DNA of 38,773 nt from Candidatus Brocadia sp. (lineage in GTDB: Bacteria > Planctomycetota > Brocadiia > Brocadiales > Brocadiaceae). The DNA is taken from positions 1-38,773 of the forward strand of contig JAUQXU010000466.1 in the NCBI GenBank assembly GCA_030837935.1, given 5' to 3'. Under the pieces are notes generated by a model. The model was not told the origin of the DNA. It ran no database searches and saw only the letters and a list, made by a program, of their open reading frames with translations. The translations under genes and the position numbers were made by a program. This document shows positions 16,940-25,646 of this stretch, in pieces; the first letter of the stretch is position 1, and each line of letters starts with the position of its first letter.

Positions 16940-18184
16940 TCAGATTTTGGACCTTTTTATCACAAGCGTTGAATTATTTCCTCCAAAGCCAAAGGAGTTT
17001 GAAAGGACAGCATTAAGTTCTTTCTTTCTCGCTCCATTTGTCACATAATCCAGGTCACATTCGGGATCTGCATGTTCTAGATTAATGGTCGGCGGGATTA
17101 CACCTTCTTGTAGCGCTAAAATACATGTTATCAGTTCAACCGCACCGGCCGCTCCCATTAAATGTCCCGTCATCGACTTGGTTGAACTTATTGGTATTTC
17201 GTATGCATTATTCTCAAAAACCGTTTTTATCGCCTTCGTTTCTCCACGATCATTTGCTATTGTGGATGTTCCATGTGCATTAATATAATCAATATTGCTG
17301 ATATCCAGCTGGGCATCCTCTATTGCCAAACTCATCGCCTTGCATATTTGCATCCTGTCCTGAGATGGCATGGTCATATGAAAGGCGTCACTGGTGGCTC
17401 CATAACCGGCGATTTCACCATAGATATGAGCCCCCCTTTCGCACGCCTTTTCTTCTCTTTCAAGAACCAAGATGCCGGCACCCTCCCCCATTACAAATCC
17501 ATCCCTATCTTTATCAAAAGGCCTACTAGCTTTTGTCGGCTGGTCATTTCTTTTCGACATTATTCTCAGTGAACAAAAGGCCGCGAGATTAAGCGGGAAA
17601 ATAGGCGCCTCAACTCCACCTGTCAAAACGATGTCCGCCTGACCTGATTTAATCATATCTCTCGCAACTCCTATGGCTTGATTTCCACTTGAACAAGCTG
17701 TCGCTACGACTAAATTTTGACCTGAAAAATGAAAATAATCTGAAATTACGTTTGCTATATTCCTGTTTTCAAGGGGAGGTTTGGTTCGTAGGGTATAGTT
17801 GTTATTTTCAATTGCCGTTTTTTCATCGTAGTATAATAACGTTTCAGCTCCTACACCAATTGATATCCCGACTTTATCCTTATTTAAGCTGCTTAATTTT
17901 AAATTTGCATCCCGCACTGCCATTTGCGCTGCTGCTAACCCCAATTGAGAATATCTGCACAAGGCGTTGGCTAAATCATCAGGCATGTATTTTTCAGGAT
18001 GAAAATTCTTTATTTCACCAGCAATCTTGGTAGGGTAACCTTCTACATTAAATCTTGAAATCATTGATATACCTGACTTCCCATGAATTGCAGATTCCCA
18101 GAACGCATCCACTCCGATTCCAATTGGTGTAATAATTCCTATTCCTGTTACAACGATTCTATCTTTCCCACCGTATCTGTCCAT
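16940..18184 (-). CDS. Beta-ketoacyl-ACP synthase II (KAS2), catalytically complete
   Basis: A 414-residue FabF-family protein with a full Cys-His-His triad: Cys164 (ATACSSGN), His304 (NAHGTSTIANDRGE) and His341 (STKSMTGHLMGAAGAV). The C-terminal FGFGGNN glycine-rich loop is present. This is the most canonical of the three KAS proteins here. It is 57 bases upstream of the ACP gene and 114 bases downstream of KAS3, whose histidines are lost, so the two could form a heterodimer. The Shine-Dalgarno before the ATG is weak (GAGGAA lies far upstream). Confidence 0.95.
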   Translation of the reverse strand: MDRYGGKDRIVVTGIGIITPIGIGVDAFWESAIHGKSGISMISRFNVEGYPTKIAGEIKNFHPEKYMPDDLANALCRYSQLGLAAAQMAVRDANLKLSSLNKDKVGISIGVGAETLLYYDEKTAIENNNYTLRTKPPLENRNIANVISDYFHFSGQNLVVATACSSGNQAIGVARDMIKSGQADIVLTGGVEAPIFPLNLAAFCSLRIMSKRNDQPTKASRPFDKDRDGFVMGEGAGILVLEREEKACERGAHIYGEIAGYGATSDAFHMTMPSQDRMQICKAMSLAIEDAQLDISNIDYINAHGTSTIANDRGETKAIKTVFENNAYEIPISSTKSMTGHLMGAAGAVELITCILALQEGVIPPTINLEHADPECDLDYVTNGARKKELNAVLSNSFGFGGNNSTLVIKRSKI

Positions 18185-18298
18185 TTTCTATGAGTACCGT
18201 TCCTCTTTGTTTAGTGGGCAAACGCCTTTTATCACAGAATAAGCAGGCAAAAATTACCCTCCGGAATATTGTCCACAACCTTCCTACTACCGATACTA

Positions 18299-19528
18299 TC
18301 AAAATCTCTTAAACAGCAGGGATACATTATTACCGGCGTAATCAAAGTTGTTTGATAGTATTATGTTTACAGGCTTGAAATCTGGCTTTTTTAGGATAAA
18401 TAATGAACTGCATTTTGGATCAATATTTTCAAGGTTATTTGTTTGCGGCAGAACCTTGTTTTTCAAAGACAGGAGTGAAAAGATTGCATCAATTGGACCA
18501 GATGCACCAACTGAGAATCCCAAACTACCCTTAGTTGAACTTACGGGAATCTTATAAGTATTTTCACTGAAGACCGACTTTATTACCTCTGATTCTTCTA
18601 TATCTTCTCTTATTCCAGATATACCACTTGCATTGATATAATCAACATCAGATGCATCAATGGCAGCAGACTCTAATGCCTGTTTTATACAAAACACTTT
18701 AGAATAAAAAGGAGAGTTTTTCTGATCTGCATCACTCTTATTACAATAAGAGGCCCCAAATCCAGCAAGTTCACCATAAATCTCAGCGCCCCTCTTCTCT
18801 GCACTACTCAGTGTCTCCAAAACAATAACACCAGCTCCCTCGCTCAAAACAAAGCCTTTTCTTTCAATATCAAATGGACAACTCGCTCGAGTTAAACCAG
18901 GGTCATTTGAGTAAAACAAACCTTTATGTCTCAATTCTTCAAAAACTCTCTGACAAAGTGGCGCTTCGGTCCCGCCAGCAACTACTGCATCGATATCATG
19001 CTGCTGGATTGTATTAAATGCATGAATTATGCTATAACTTCCTGAGCATGCACCGCATGAAAATCCTATATTAGGACCTTTAAGAGTAAATTCTATTGCA
19101 ATCTCACCAGATGGGGCATTCGTAAGATTCTTTTGCATTAAAAGAGGATGAACTCTTCTTGGGCCATCTGCATAAAGCATTTTAATTTGCTCTTCGATGA
19201 TGTTAAGCCCGCTAAAAGCGCTACCCATAAAAACCCCAATCTTTTCCTTGTCAAATTCGTTACCAATTTTTGCATCGGTTAATGCAATCTTTGTAGCAAC
19301 TAAGGCAAAACGGCTAAATTTATCTATTTTATCTTTTTTGGCTTCGGGAATACATGCCTCTAGTTCAACGTCAGACACCTTGCCAGCATATGTTTTTGTG
19401 TCCACACCTTCCGGTGCAATTTCCTTAATTCCTGATGTACCAGATAGGTATCTTTCCCAGTTTTCACGTATGCCAATGCCAAGTGGACTAACAACACCTA
19501 TACCGGTTACGACTACTCGTTTTTTCAT
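18299..19528 (-). CDS. Divergent ketoacyl synthase homologue lacking both catalytic histidines (KAS3)
   Basis: A 409-residue full-length FabF-fold protein (MKKRVVVTGIGVVSPLG, SEGAGVIVLE, C-terminal FDYAGNN). The nucleophile Cys161 is kept (CGACSGS), but the first catalytic His is Ser301 (INASGIS in place of NAHGTS; codon at 18626-18628) and the second is Phe338 (KGSLGFSVGASG in place of KSMTGHLLGAAG; codon at 18515-18517). It therefore should not perform normal decarboxylative condensation. The reading frame is intact and the surrounding motifs are conserved, so this looks like specialisation rather than decay. A chain-length-factor-like partner of KAS2, an acyltransferase or a carrier-binding scaffold are all possible. 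It appears to be the first biosynthetic gene of the unit. Confidence 0.9.
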   Translation of the reverse strand: MKKRVVVTGIGVVSPLGIGIRENWERYLSGTSGIKEIAPEGVDTKTYAGKVSDVELEACIPEAKKDKIDKFSRFALVATKIALTDAKIGNEFDKEKIGVFMGSAFSGLNIIEEQIKMLYADGPRRVHPLLMQKNLTNAPSGEIAIEFTLKGPNIGFSCGACSGSYSIIHAFNTIQQHDIDAVVAGGTEAPLCQRVFEELRHKGLFYSNDPGLTRASCPFDIERKGFVLSEGAGVIVLETLSSAEKRGAEIYGELAGFGASYCNKSDADQKNSPFYSKVFCIKQALESAAIDASDVDYINASGISGIREDIEESEVIKSVFSENTYKIPVSSTKGSLGFSVGASGPIDAIFSLLSLKNKVLPQTNNLENIDPKCSSLFILKKPDFKPVNIILSNNFDYAGNNVSLLFKRF

Positions 19529-19604
19529 AAATTAACATCCATGTTTTTATCACACATATACAGGTTGAAATATCAATGCGTGGAATTGCCCTCTTCAGGC
19601 TCTG

Positions 19605-19610
19605 ATTATA
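19605..19610 (-). promoter_or_regulatory. Candidate -10 element for the KAS-ACP-radical SAM unit
   Basis: On the minus strand a perfect TATAAT lies about 76 bases upstream of the KAS3 ATG. No -35 is recognisable at 16-18 bases, so the promoter may need an activator. No convincing sigma-54 GG-N10-GC site was found in this gap, although a sigma-54 activator gene is adjacent. Confidence 0.35.
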
Positions 19611-19659
19611 CTATTATTAACGCGTATTACTAGTTTTTTAAACAAGTTAAGGCACGGAC

Positions 19660-19682
19660 ATGGACAAACAAAGCTTGTCCAT
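19660..19682. repeat. Inverted repeat in the regulator-KAS3 gap (possible operator or mRNA hairpin)
   Basis: Perfect 8-base arms ATGGACAA and TTGTCCAT flank a 7-base loop. It lies in the 203-base gap between the sigma-54 activator gene and KAS3, about 50 bases upstream of the TATAAT. No U-run follows on the minus strand, so an intrinsic terminator is unlikely. A dimeric-regulator site is the simplest reading. Confidence 0.45.
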
Positions 19683-19731
19683 TCCACCCTGAAATCCTCT
19701 TCATTAAAATGAAAATTCCTATACCATCAAG

Positions 19732-21111
19732 TTAGTTCCCAGAATCTGCAATTCCATACTTTTGCATCTTATAATTGATAATGCGGCGAGTGGTTCCAAG
19801 GAGCTTTGCTGCTTTCGATTTCACACCTCCGGATTCCTGAAGAGCCTGTTCGATGAGCTGCTTTTCTACGTGCGCCACTTCGTCTTCCATGGAGATTCGC
19901 CAGTTTTTATTTGATTTTGCCCTTTGAAGATTACAGGAAGAAATACCTGTGATCTCAATAGGAAGGTGTTCTGGTAGAAGAGTAGACTCGTTACCGTAGA
20001 GTGCAATAGTTCTTTCCATTATGTTTTTCAACTCTCTTACATTTCCTGGCCAATGATACTTTAATAATGCCTCCATAGCTTCTTTTGAAATAAATTCTGT
20101 TTTTGCATGGCACTCTTTTCGAAAGATGTTATAGAAGTGTTCTACTAATTGTGGAATATCCTCCGGCCTTTCACGAAGCGGCGGGAGATAAATGGGGACA
20201 ACATTAATACGATAATAAAGATCTTCACGGAATTGGCCGGCTTTGATCATTCCTTCCAGATCTTTATTTGTCGCAGCAATTATGCGTACATCAGTTTTTA
20301 TAACAGAATGACTTCCTAAACGAGAGAATTCCCTTTCCTGGAGAACACGTAATAGTTTTGCCTGCAAAGGAAGGTTTATCTCGCTGATTTCATCAAGAAA
20401 TATGGTACCACCTTCAGCTATCTCAAACTTACCTGATCTTCTTTCATATGCACCGGTAAACGATCCCTTCTCATGACCAAAGAGTTCTGTTTCCAGCAAG
20501 TCCCCTGCTAGATTTGGACAACTTACGACAACAAAGGGATTCTCGCGCCGATTACTATCAAAATGGATTGCACGTGCAACTAATTCCTTACCCGTTCCAC
20601 TCTCCCCCCGCAAAAGAACGGTTGAATCCACCCGAGAAACCCTGGAAATAATATCAATTATTTCCTCCATCATCCGACTATGTCCATGAATTAATTTGTC
20701 GATAGAATGGTATTTATATTCGGAACGAAGATATCGAACCTCCCTGGTTAAACTTTTAAACTGCAATGCCTTTTCAACCGTTATCTTAATCTCTTCAATT
20801 TCAAACGGCTTGACAATATAATCCAAAGCACCCAGCTTAACAGCCTCTACAATTGACTTAACGTCATTTACCGCAGTTAATACTATTATACCGATCTCTT
20901 GCCAAGAGGGTTGTAACCTTCTCAGCAATTCTAAGCCATCCATCTCATGCATTTTCAAATCAAGCAATATGAGATCCACACGCTCTTTATCTAATATCTT
21001 TAAGGCTTCCTTCCCACTATGAGTACCTAATACTCTATAGCTATCCTTTAAGACAAGACGGAGAGACTCTACTACACTGAATTCATCGTCTACCAATAAT
21101 ATAGTTTTCAT
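19732..21111 (-). CDS. Sigma-54-dependent response regulator (NtrC family)
   Basis: A 459-residue three-domain activator. REC spans 1-120 with Asp51 (LILLDLKM) and Lys101; AAA+ spans about 138-370 with Walker A GESGTGKE (169-176), the sigma-54 contact loop GSFTGA (216-221, usually GAFTGA) and Walker B GTIFLDEI; a Fis-type helix-turn-helix lies at the end (SKAAKLLGTTRRIINYKMQKYGI in part). It should drive transcription from sigma-54 promoters after phosphorylation. It lies directly upstream of KAS3 on the same strand and about 110 bases downstream of the REC-GAF-PAS gene. The 7TM kinase at 10855-13440 is the likely partner. Confidence 0.95.
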   Translation of the reverse strand: MKTILLVDDEFSVVESLRLVLKDSYRVLGTHSGKEALKILDKERVDLILLDLKMHEMDGLELLRRLQPSWQEIGIIVLTAVNDVKSIVEAVKLGALDYIVKPFEIEEIKITVEKALQFKSLTREVRYLRSEYKYHSIDKLIHGHSRMMEEIIDIISRVSRVDSTVLLRGESGTGKELVARAIHFDSNRRENPFVVVSCPNLAGDLLETELFGHEKGSFTGAYERRSGKFEIAEGGTIFLDEISEINLPLQAKLLRVLQEREFSRLGSHSVIKTDVRIIAATNKDLEGMIKAGQFREDLYYRINVVPIYLPPLRERPEDIPQLVEHFYNIFRKECHAKTEFISKEAMEALLKYHWPGNVRELKNIMERTIALYGNESTLLPEHLPIEITGISSCNLQRAKSNKNWRISMEDEVAHVEKQLIEQALQESGGVKSKAAKLLGTTRRIINYKMQKYGIADSGN

Positions 21112-21218
21112 AGCCAGTTATAAATAGATAGAGGATATAAAACACTGCTTCAAAGCTACACAATCAAACATCCGCATCTTTATTGCCACAGGGTCCCAAA
21201 GATTTACAAGTTTTTTTA

Positions 21219-22679
21219 TCAAGCCGATTGTGTGACAAGCTCGCCACATAACATATTAGAAATACCAGGTGAGAGTGTTTTGGTTTCTAAATTCTTTATT
21301 TTTGTCTCTAATTTCTCAACTTCGATTAAACTCGATTGTAATCTCTTAATTTCACTTATATCTGAAAATATTATAACCGCACCTAATTCGCCCTCACTAT
21401 CTAATAAAGAAGTACTTACCGTATATACAGAATGAGTAGCAGGATGCACAATCTCAATCATCTTATAAATTTTTTTATCTTTTAATGTCCTCAAGATAAT
21501 ATTAGCAAATACAGAACCAACATGCTTGATATCTTTTCCTAATATGTCGTTTGATGAAATATTTAACATCTTTGCAGCACTTTTATTTAAGGTATTAATC
21601 TTACAGTTGTTGTTTATGGCAATTACACCACAAGGGATGTTTTCTAATATATTCTCATTTCGAACTTTCCTAAGATTCACCTCACGGTAAAGAAAAGCAT
21701 TCTCTACTGCCATACCTATATATCCTGCCAGCATGGATAGCAATTCGATATCCTCATCAAAGAACGCCTTTCCGGTAATCTTGTTCCCTAAAGCTATTAC
21801 ACAGCTAAGATTCCCATGAGTAAAGACAGGAATGCATAGTTGCGATTGCAATAGATTTATTTCCCTCTGCATGTTTATCGCTTCACGCCTGGATAATTTG
21901 TTAGTTGCAACCTCCCTATCTATAACATCCTTACTTAATATCTGGTGATTTTTGGCCAGCCACAGCATAGTTCCATGCTCACGATTGAAGCAAATATTCT
22001 TAGCGGCGACCTCATCTAAACCGAAATAACGATATGGCCGACTTAGACCCTCTTTCTTGTATATCAGCATAAACACTACCTTTCCCACCCCGAATATTTC
22101 TTTCATTGCCTCTACAGTCATATCAGCAAGTTTTCCAAGATCGTAAACATGAGTTAATACTTTAGAAAACTTCTGAAATACCTCTTTATAGGTAAGATGT
22201 GTATCGCCGGTATTTGTTTGTTTATTGAAAGCCGATTCCGAAAAACCACTATCCTTACTATTCGGCTGTAAATTTTTAATTTGCGACTGGATAAAACACA
22301 GCTCCTTTTTAAGTTCTTGATTTTCCAGAGCCCTTTTTAAGGTGCGCTGTATCGATTCTTTCGTCAAAGGTTTCTCGAGAAGTTCGTACGCCCCAATTTT
22401 TAGAGCTTCTTCGGATAACGCCGGCTGAGACTCGGGAACTAACACAACAATCGTCGGATCAAATTTGATTTGTTTCAGACTCTCCAGGAGTACACTTGCC
22501 CCATCATTATTCAAGAGAATATCCAAAAATATTATATCAATGTCTTTGTGAATAAATATTTGCAGAGCTTCATCATGAGTCTTTGCATAATGAATTATAT
22601 AATCTCCGTTTAAAGATTTTCTAAAAAGGCCACGAATAGAATCATCGTCTGAGACCATCAAAAAAGTGTACATCACCAT
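21219..22679 (-). CDS. Receiver-GAF-PAS protein without an output domain
   Basis: A 486-residue protein. REC spans 1-125 with Asp53 (IIFLDILL) and a LLEKPLT Lys motif; then come a linker, a GAF domain (about 180-335) and a PAS domain (about 345-455, CGVIAINNNCKINTLN), ending in a short coiled-coil tail. It has no HisKA, HATPase, GGDEF or DNA-binding domain. The GAF-PAS block is clearly paralogous to the 7TM kinase of the same locus: both share ILSK, C-[IV]-PV, LG-K-I-K-F-ED and an ENIPCGVIA/QSLKCGVIA junction. It may be a phosphate sink, a co-sensor that dimerises with the kinase, or a kinase that lost its catalytic half. It is the first gene of the minus-strand block. Confidence 0.85.
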   Translation of the reverse strand: MVMYTFLMVSDDDSIRGLFRKSLNGDYIIHYAKTHDEALQIFIHKDIDIIFLDILLNNDGASVLLESLKQIKFDPTIVVLVPESQPALSEEALKIGAYELLEKPLTKESIQRTLKRALENQELKKELCFIQSQIKNLQPNSKDSGFSESAFNKQTNTGDTHLTYKEVFQKFSKVLTHVYDLGKLADMTVEAMKEIFGVGKVVFMLIYKKEGLSRPYRYFGLDEVAAKNICFNREHGTMLWLAKNHQILSKDVIDREVATNKLSRREAINMQREINLLQSQLCIPVFTHGNLSCVIALGNKITGKAFFDEDIELLSMLAGYIGMAVENAFLYREVNLRKVRNENILENIPCGVIAINNNCKINTLNKSAAKMLNISSNDILGKDIKHVGSVFANIILRTLKDKKIYKMIEIVHPATHSVYTVSTSLLDSEGELGAVIIFSDISEIKRLQSSLIEVEKLETKIKNLETKTLSPGISNMLCGELVTQSA

Positions 22680-23271
22680 CCCCTTTCTAAAAATCGTCGA
22701 TTGATATAGAAAGCATCCGTTGCCGAACAGAATAGAGATTATATAGCGATTATAAACAAACTAAAAAGTAAAATGCTTTTTAAAATTTAAGGCGCTAAGA
22801 TAATAATTGTCATCTGAACAATAATGAGCATTGAGCAATTCTAGTACCAACCATGGACAATATTCTTCTATATGTCGAATGTTGGCTATTTTTAAATACT
22901 TAAGACTATTACAACAACTTGAAGAAGAAGTCTATTTAAAGTATCGAAAGGAAATGTGTACATTTTCTCGTCGTAGCATGTCGCAATTTTTTCCCTTTTC
23001 TGATATATGCCGACAAAATTGGCCACTGTTGTTAAAGGCAAAACGTTACCAAAAAACAACAACAAGCGAACAATTATGAACATATGTGGTTAAAATTGTA
23101 TGATAAATCAGGCGAATAAACAATATTGTACATTAATACCTTAGACACATTTTATTTACAATTAAGAAAAATAGTCGTTAGTCTTGAAATACAAATTAGT
23201 TACATTTTTCATTGAATTTTTCTTTCAGATTTGGTACAAGAAATGTCATGTTACTCTTTAAGGAATAAGGT
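22680..23271. other. Non-coding AT-rich gap between divergent regulators
   Basis: About 590 bases between the divergent REC-GAF-PAS and HD-GYP genes. Short open frames exist (for example 22831-23079 plus and 22892-23083 minus), but they lack ribosome-binding sites and recognisable composition. The stretch must hold the promoters of both flanking genes. I see no RNA gene or repeat in it. Confidence 0.5.
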
Positions 23272-24297
23272 ATGGAACAAAAATTTAAATCAGCAAACAT
23301 ACTTGTAATCGATGATGACTTAGGTGTAAGGGAATCATTAAAGATAATCCTGAGGGATAAATACTATGTTTCCACTACATCAAACATAGATGAAGCCCTT
23401 AATACCTTGGATAGTATGAGACCAGAGATGATATTCCTTGATATAAAAATGCCCAGGGCAAACGGTCTGGATTTCCTTAAGCATATGCGTTCTGCAAATT
23501 CTACTATTCCCATAATTATGATTACAGCGTATCCTTCCATAGAAACCACAATTGCAGCCTTACGAAATGGCGCATTTGATTATATCGTGAAACCTTTTCA
23601 TCCCTCTGAAATTCTTAATGTGGCTGAAAAGGCATTGCATCACAACATCGAATTATGGGAAAGAAACAAGCTGGTGGACAATCTGAGGTCAGCAGTTAAA
23701 CAAAATTTCTTTGCAACCACAGAAGCTCTTTTGCATGCCATAGATGCAAAAGATTCTTATACGGCAGGTCACTCTAAAAGGGTATCACAACTATTAGCCT
23801 TTGTTGCTAAAGAATTGGGCATGAACGAGTCAAAAATTGAAATCTTGCGATATGGCGCCTACCTTCACGATATAGGAAAGATTGGCGTAGTTGATGCTGT
23901 GCTGGCGAAACCAAGCTACCTCACTGAAGAAGAATTTCTTTTAATGAAACGACATTCCGAGATAGGTTATAAAATTATTGAACCAATAGACTTTTTGAAA
24001 GAATGCTTGCCAATAGTGCGTCATCACCATGAATGGTATAACGGCGCAGGGTATCCTGATCGTCTGCGGGGAGATGAAATTCCTTCTGAGGCTAGTATTC
24101 TCTCAATAGTAGATGCTTATGATGCCCTGACTACCGACAGGCATTACCACAAAAAATATTCTCACCAGAAGGCGTGCGAAATTATTAAACAGGGAATAAA
24201 TACTCAATTTGTCCCTACCTTTGCAGAAAAGGTTCTTGCCATTATTGATCACTACCGTGAAATACACCCGCGGGATGAACAGGGAAAAGAATTCTAA
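23272..24297 (+). CDS. Response regulator with HD-GYP domain (probable c-di-GMP phosphodiesterase)
   Basis: A 341-residue RpfG-type protein. REC spans 1-120 with Asp57 (MIFLDIKMPRANG) and Lys108. The HD-GYP domain occupies about 145-335: TAGHSKRVSQL, the metal pair HD at 199-200 (YLHDIGKIG), RHSEIGYKII, and HHEWYNGAGYPDRLRG with the GYP motif. One position differs from the common HHExxDGxGYP: the Asp is Asn257. SIVDAYDALTTDR completes the domain. It probably hydrolyses c-di-GMP when phosphorylated. AAGGA lies 7-8 bases before the ATG. It is followed at 54 bases by the FadL-type porin on the same strand. Confidence 0.93.
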   Translation: MEQKFKSANILVIDDDLGVRESLKIILRDKYYVSTTSNIDEALNTLDSMRPEMIFLDIKMPRANGLDFLKHMRSANSTIPIIMITAYPSIETTIAALRNGAFDYIVKPFHPSEILNVAEKALHHNIELWERNKLVDNLRSAVKQNFFATTEALLHAIDAKDSYTAGHSKRVSQLLAFVAKELGMNESKIEILRYGAYLHDIGKIGVVDAVLAKPSYLTEEEFLLMKRHSEIGYKIIEPIDFLKECLPIVRHHHEWYNGAGYPDRLRGDEIPSEASILSIVDAYDALTTDRHYHKKYSHQKACEIIKQGINTQFVPTFAEKVLAIIDHYREIHPRDEQGKEF

Positions 24298-24351
24298 AAA
24301 CTTTTTGACAACCATGTTGACTAACTCTGTTCTCTCAGAGGGCGCTTACGC

Positions 24352-25617
24352 ATGAAACAATTCGCTGTAATTAGTGTTTTTATTCTTCTCTGTTTTTGTA
24401 AGGCAACAAACGCAGTAGCACAGATAGCTTCCGGCTTACATAATCCTGTCTTTAGCGCCTTAGCTCTTGCACAGGGAAACGCCTTTGTAGCCCGCGCAAA
24501 CGATGCGTCTGCAATTTCTTTTAATCCGGCAGGACTAACACAACTCGAAAGGCCTCAAGTTTCTCTTGGTGCTGGTTTTGTCCTTCCCTCAGTAGAATAT
24601 CACGGTAACGGTATCAGTGAAGATATGGATACCGGCATAAATACCATACCAAATTTATATTTTGCCAGTCCAATCATCGGAAATAAATTAGCTGCTGGTC
24701 TGGGAATAACAGTACCTTACGGCCTCAAAGGTAAATGGGACGAAAATGGATTTTCACGATTTGTAATTACGGATTTCGATTTGAGTATCATTAATATTAA
24801 CCCAACCATCACTTTTCAACCGTTTCCTTTTGTTTCGATCGGCGCAGGATTTGATTACTACTATGCCGACTCCAATCAGGAAAGTCGTATTCCTTCATTT
24901 GTATCAGGCACGCCTGAGGGATTTCGTGATCTCGAAATGCATGGCGATGCCTATGGGTACAATGCAGGAGTACTCTGTAATATTACTCCGCAACACAGCA
25001 TTGGCATTTCATTCCGGAGCAAGGCAGATATAGACTTTGATGGTAAACTGAAACTGAGCGGTTTACCCCGTGCAATAGCTGGCTCTGATCGGTTCGCTTC
25101 AGACACCAACACCACCGCCACAATACCGGAGATGCTCTCCTTTGGTTATGCGTATAAACAGGGGAATCTCTGGAGCATAGAAGCGGACTTCCAGTGGACT
25201 AACTGGTCGCGATTTGATGTTCTTGAAATTGATCTTGAATCACCAAATCCCCTCGTAGGAGCTGAAGTTAATGACGTCCGGGAATGGCACGATACGTTTG
25301 GCTTTGCCCTGGGCGGGGAATATAAATTGTATGAAGCCGTAAAACTGAGAGGCGGGTACACCTTTCACGAATCGCCAGTTCCTGGAGAAACTTTTGAGCC
25401 CTCTGTTCCTCAGAGCAGCCGGCATGCGTTATTTACAGGACTTGGATACGGTTGGGGAAAAAGTTTGAATACATGGATAGACCTTGCTTACGGTGTTGTT
25501 TTTTACGAAAACAGAAATGTAAATAATACCGTAGGAGATGCGCTGGGTACGCCCATAGATGGTCACTATGACAGCATTACTCATATCTTTGCCCTAAATT
25601 TCAATTATAGGTTTTAA
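24352..25617 (+). CDS. Outer-membrane porin of the OmpP1/FadL/TodX family
   Basis: A 421-residue protein with a cleavable signal (VFILLCFCKATNAVAQ). The mature N-terminus ASGLHNPVFSALALAQGNAFVARANDASAISFNPAGL is typical of FadL-family hatch domains (the Ala-x-Asp-Ala-Ser ... NPAGL motif). Many alternating beta-strands follow, and the C-terminal strand FALNFNYRF ends in an aromatic, as outer-membrane beta-barrels do. The family imports long-chain fatty acids or other hydrophobic compounds. AGAGGG lies 9 bases before the ATG. Its presence supports a Gram-negative-type envelope. It is close to, but not in an operon with, the KAS cluster. Confidence 0.92.
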   Translation: MKQFAVISVFILLCFCKATNAVAQIASGLHNPVFSALALAQGNAFVARANDASAISFNPAGLTQLERPQVSLGAGFVLPSVEYHGNGISEDMDTGINTIPNLYFASPIIGNKLAAGLGITVPYGLKGKWDENGFSRFVITDFDLSIININPTITFQPFPFVSIGAGFDYYYADSNQESRIPSFVSGTPEGFRDLEMHGDAYGYNAGVLCNITPQHSIGISFRSKADIDFDGKLKLSGLPRAIAGSDRFASDTNTTATIPEMLSFGYAYKQGNLWSIEADFQWTNWSRFDVLEIDLESPNPLVGAEVNDVREWHDTFGFALGGEYKLYEAVKLRGGYTFHESPVPGETFEPSVPQSSRHALFTGLGYGWGKSLNTWIDLAYGVVFYENRNVNNTVGDALGTPIDGHYDSITHIFALNFNYRF

Positions 25618-25646
25618 AAACGAGGTGCAATCCATGAGCTGTCTCA

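Noticed and set aside
18185..18260. 20-codon TTG-started mini-ORF ending just before the KAS2 ATG
   Set aside because: A GGAGGG lies in front, but the peptide has no recognisable feature and the length is too short to distinguish from chance.
19570..19590. GG-N10-GC on the minus strand upstream of KAS3
   Set aside because: Only the two dinucleotides match; nearly all other positions of the sigma-54 consensus fail.
22831..23083. Short ORFs on both strands between the divergent regulators
   Set aside because: They overlap each other on opposite strands, start at TTG or lack ribosome sites, and show no recognisable protein pattern.
23231..23248. TGGTAC-N5-ATGT as a sigma-54 promoter before the HD-GYP gene
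   Set aside because: The essential -12 GC is GT here, so it does not meet the GG-N10-GC requirement.
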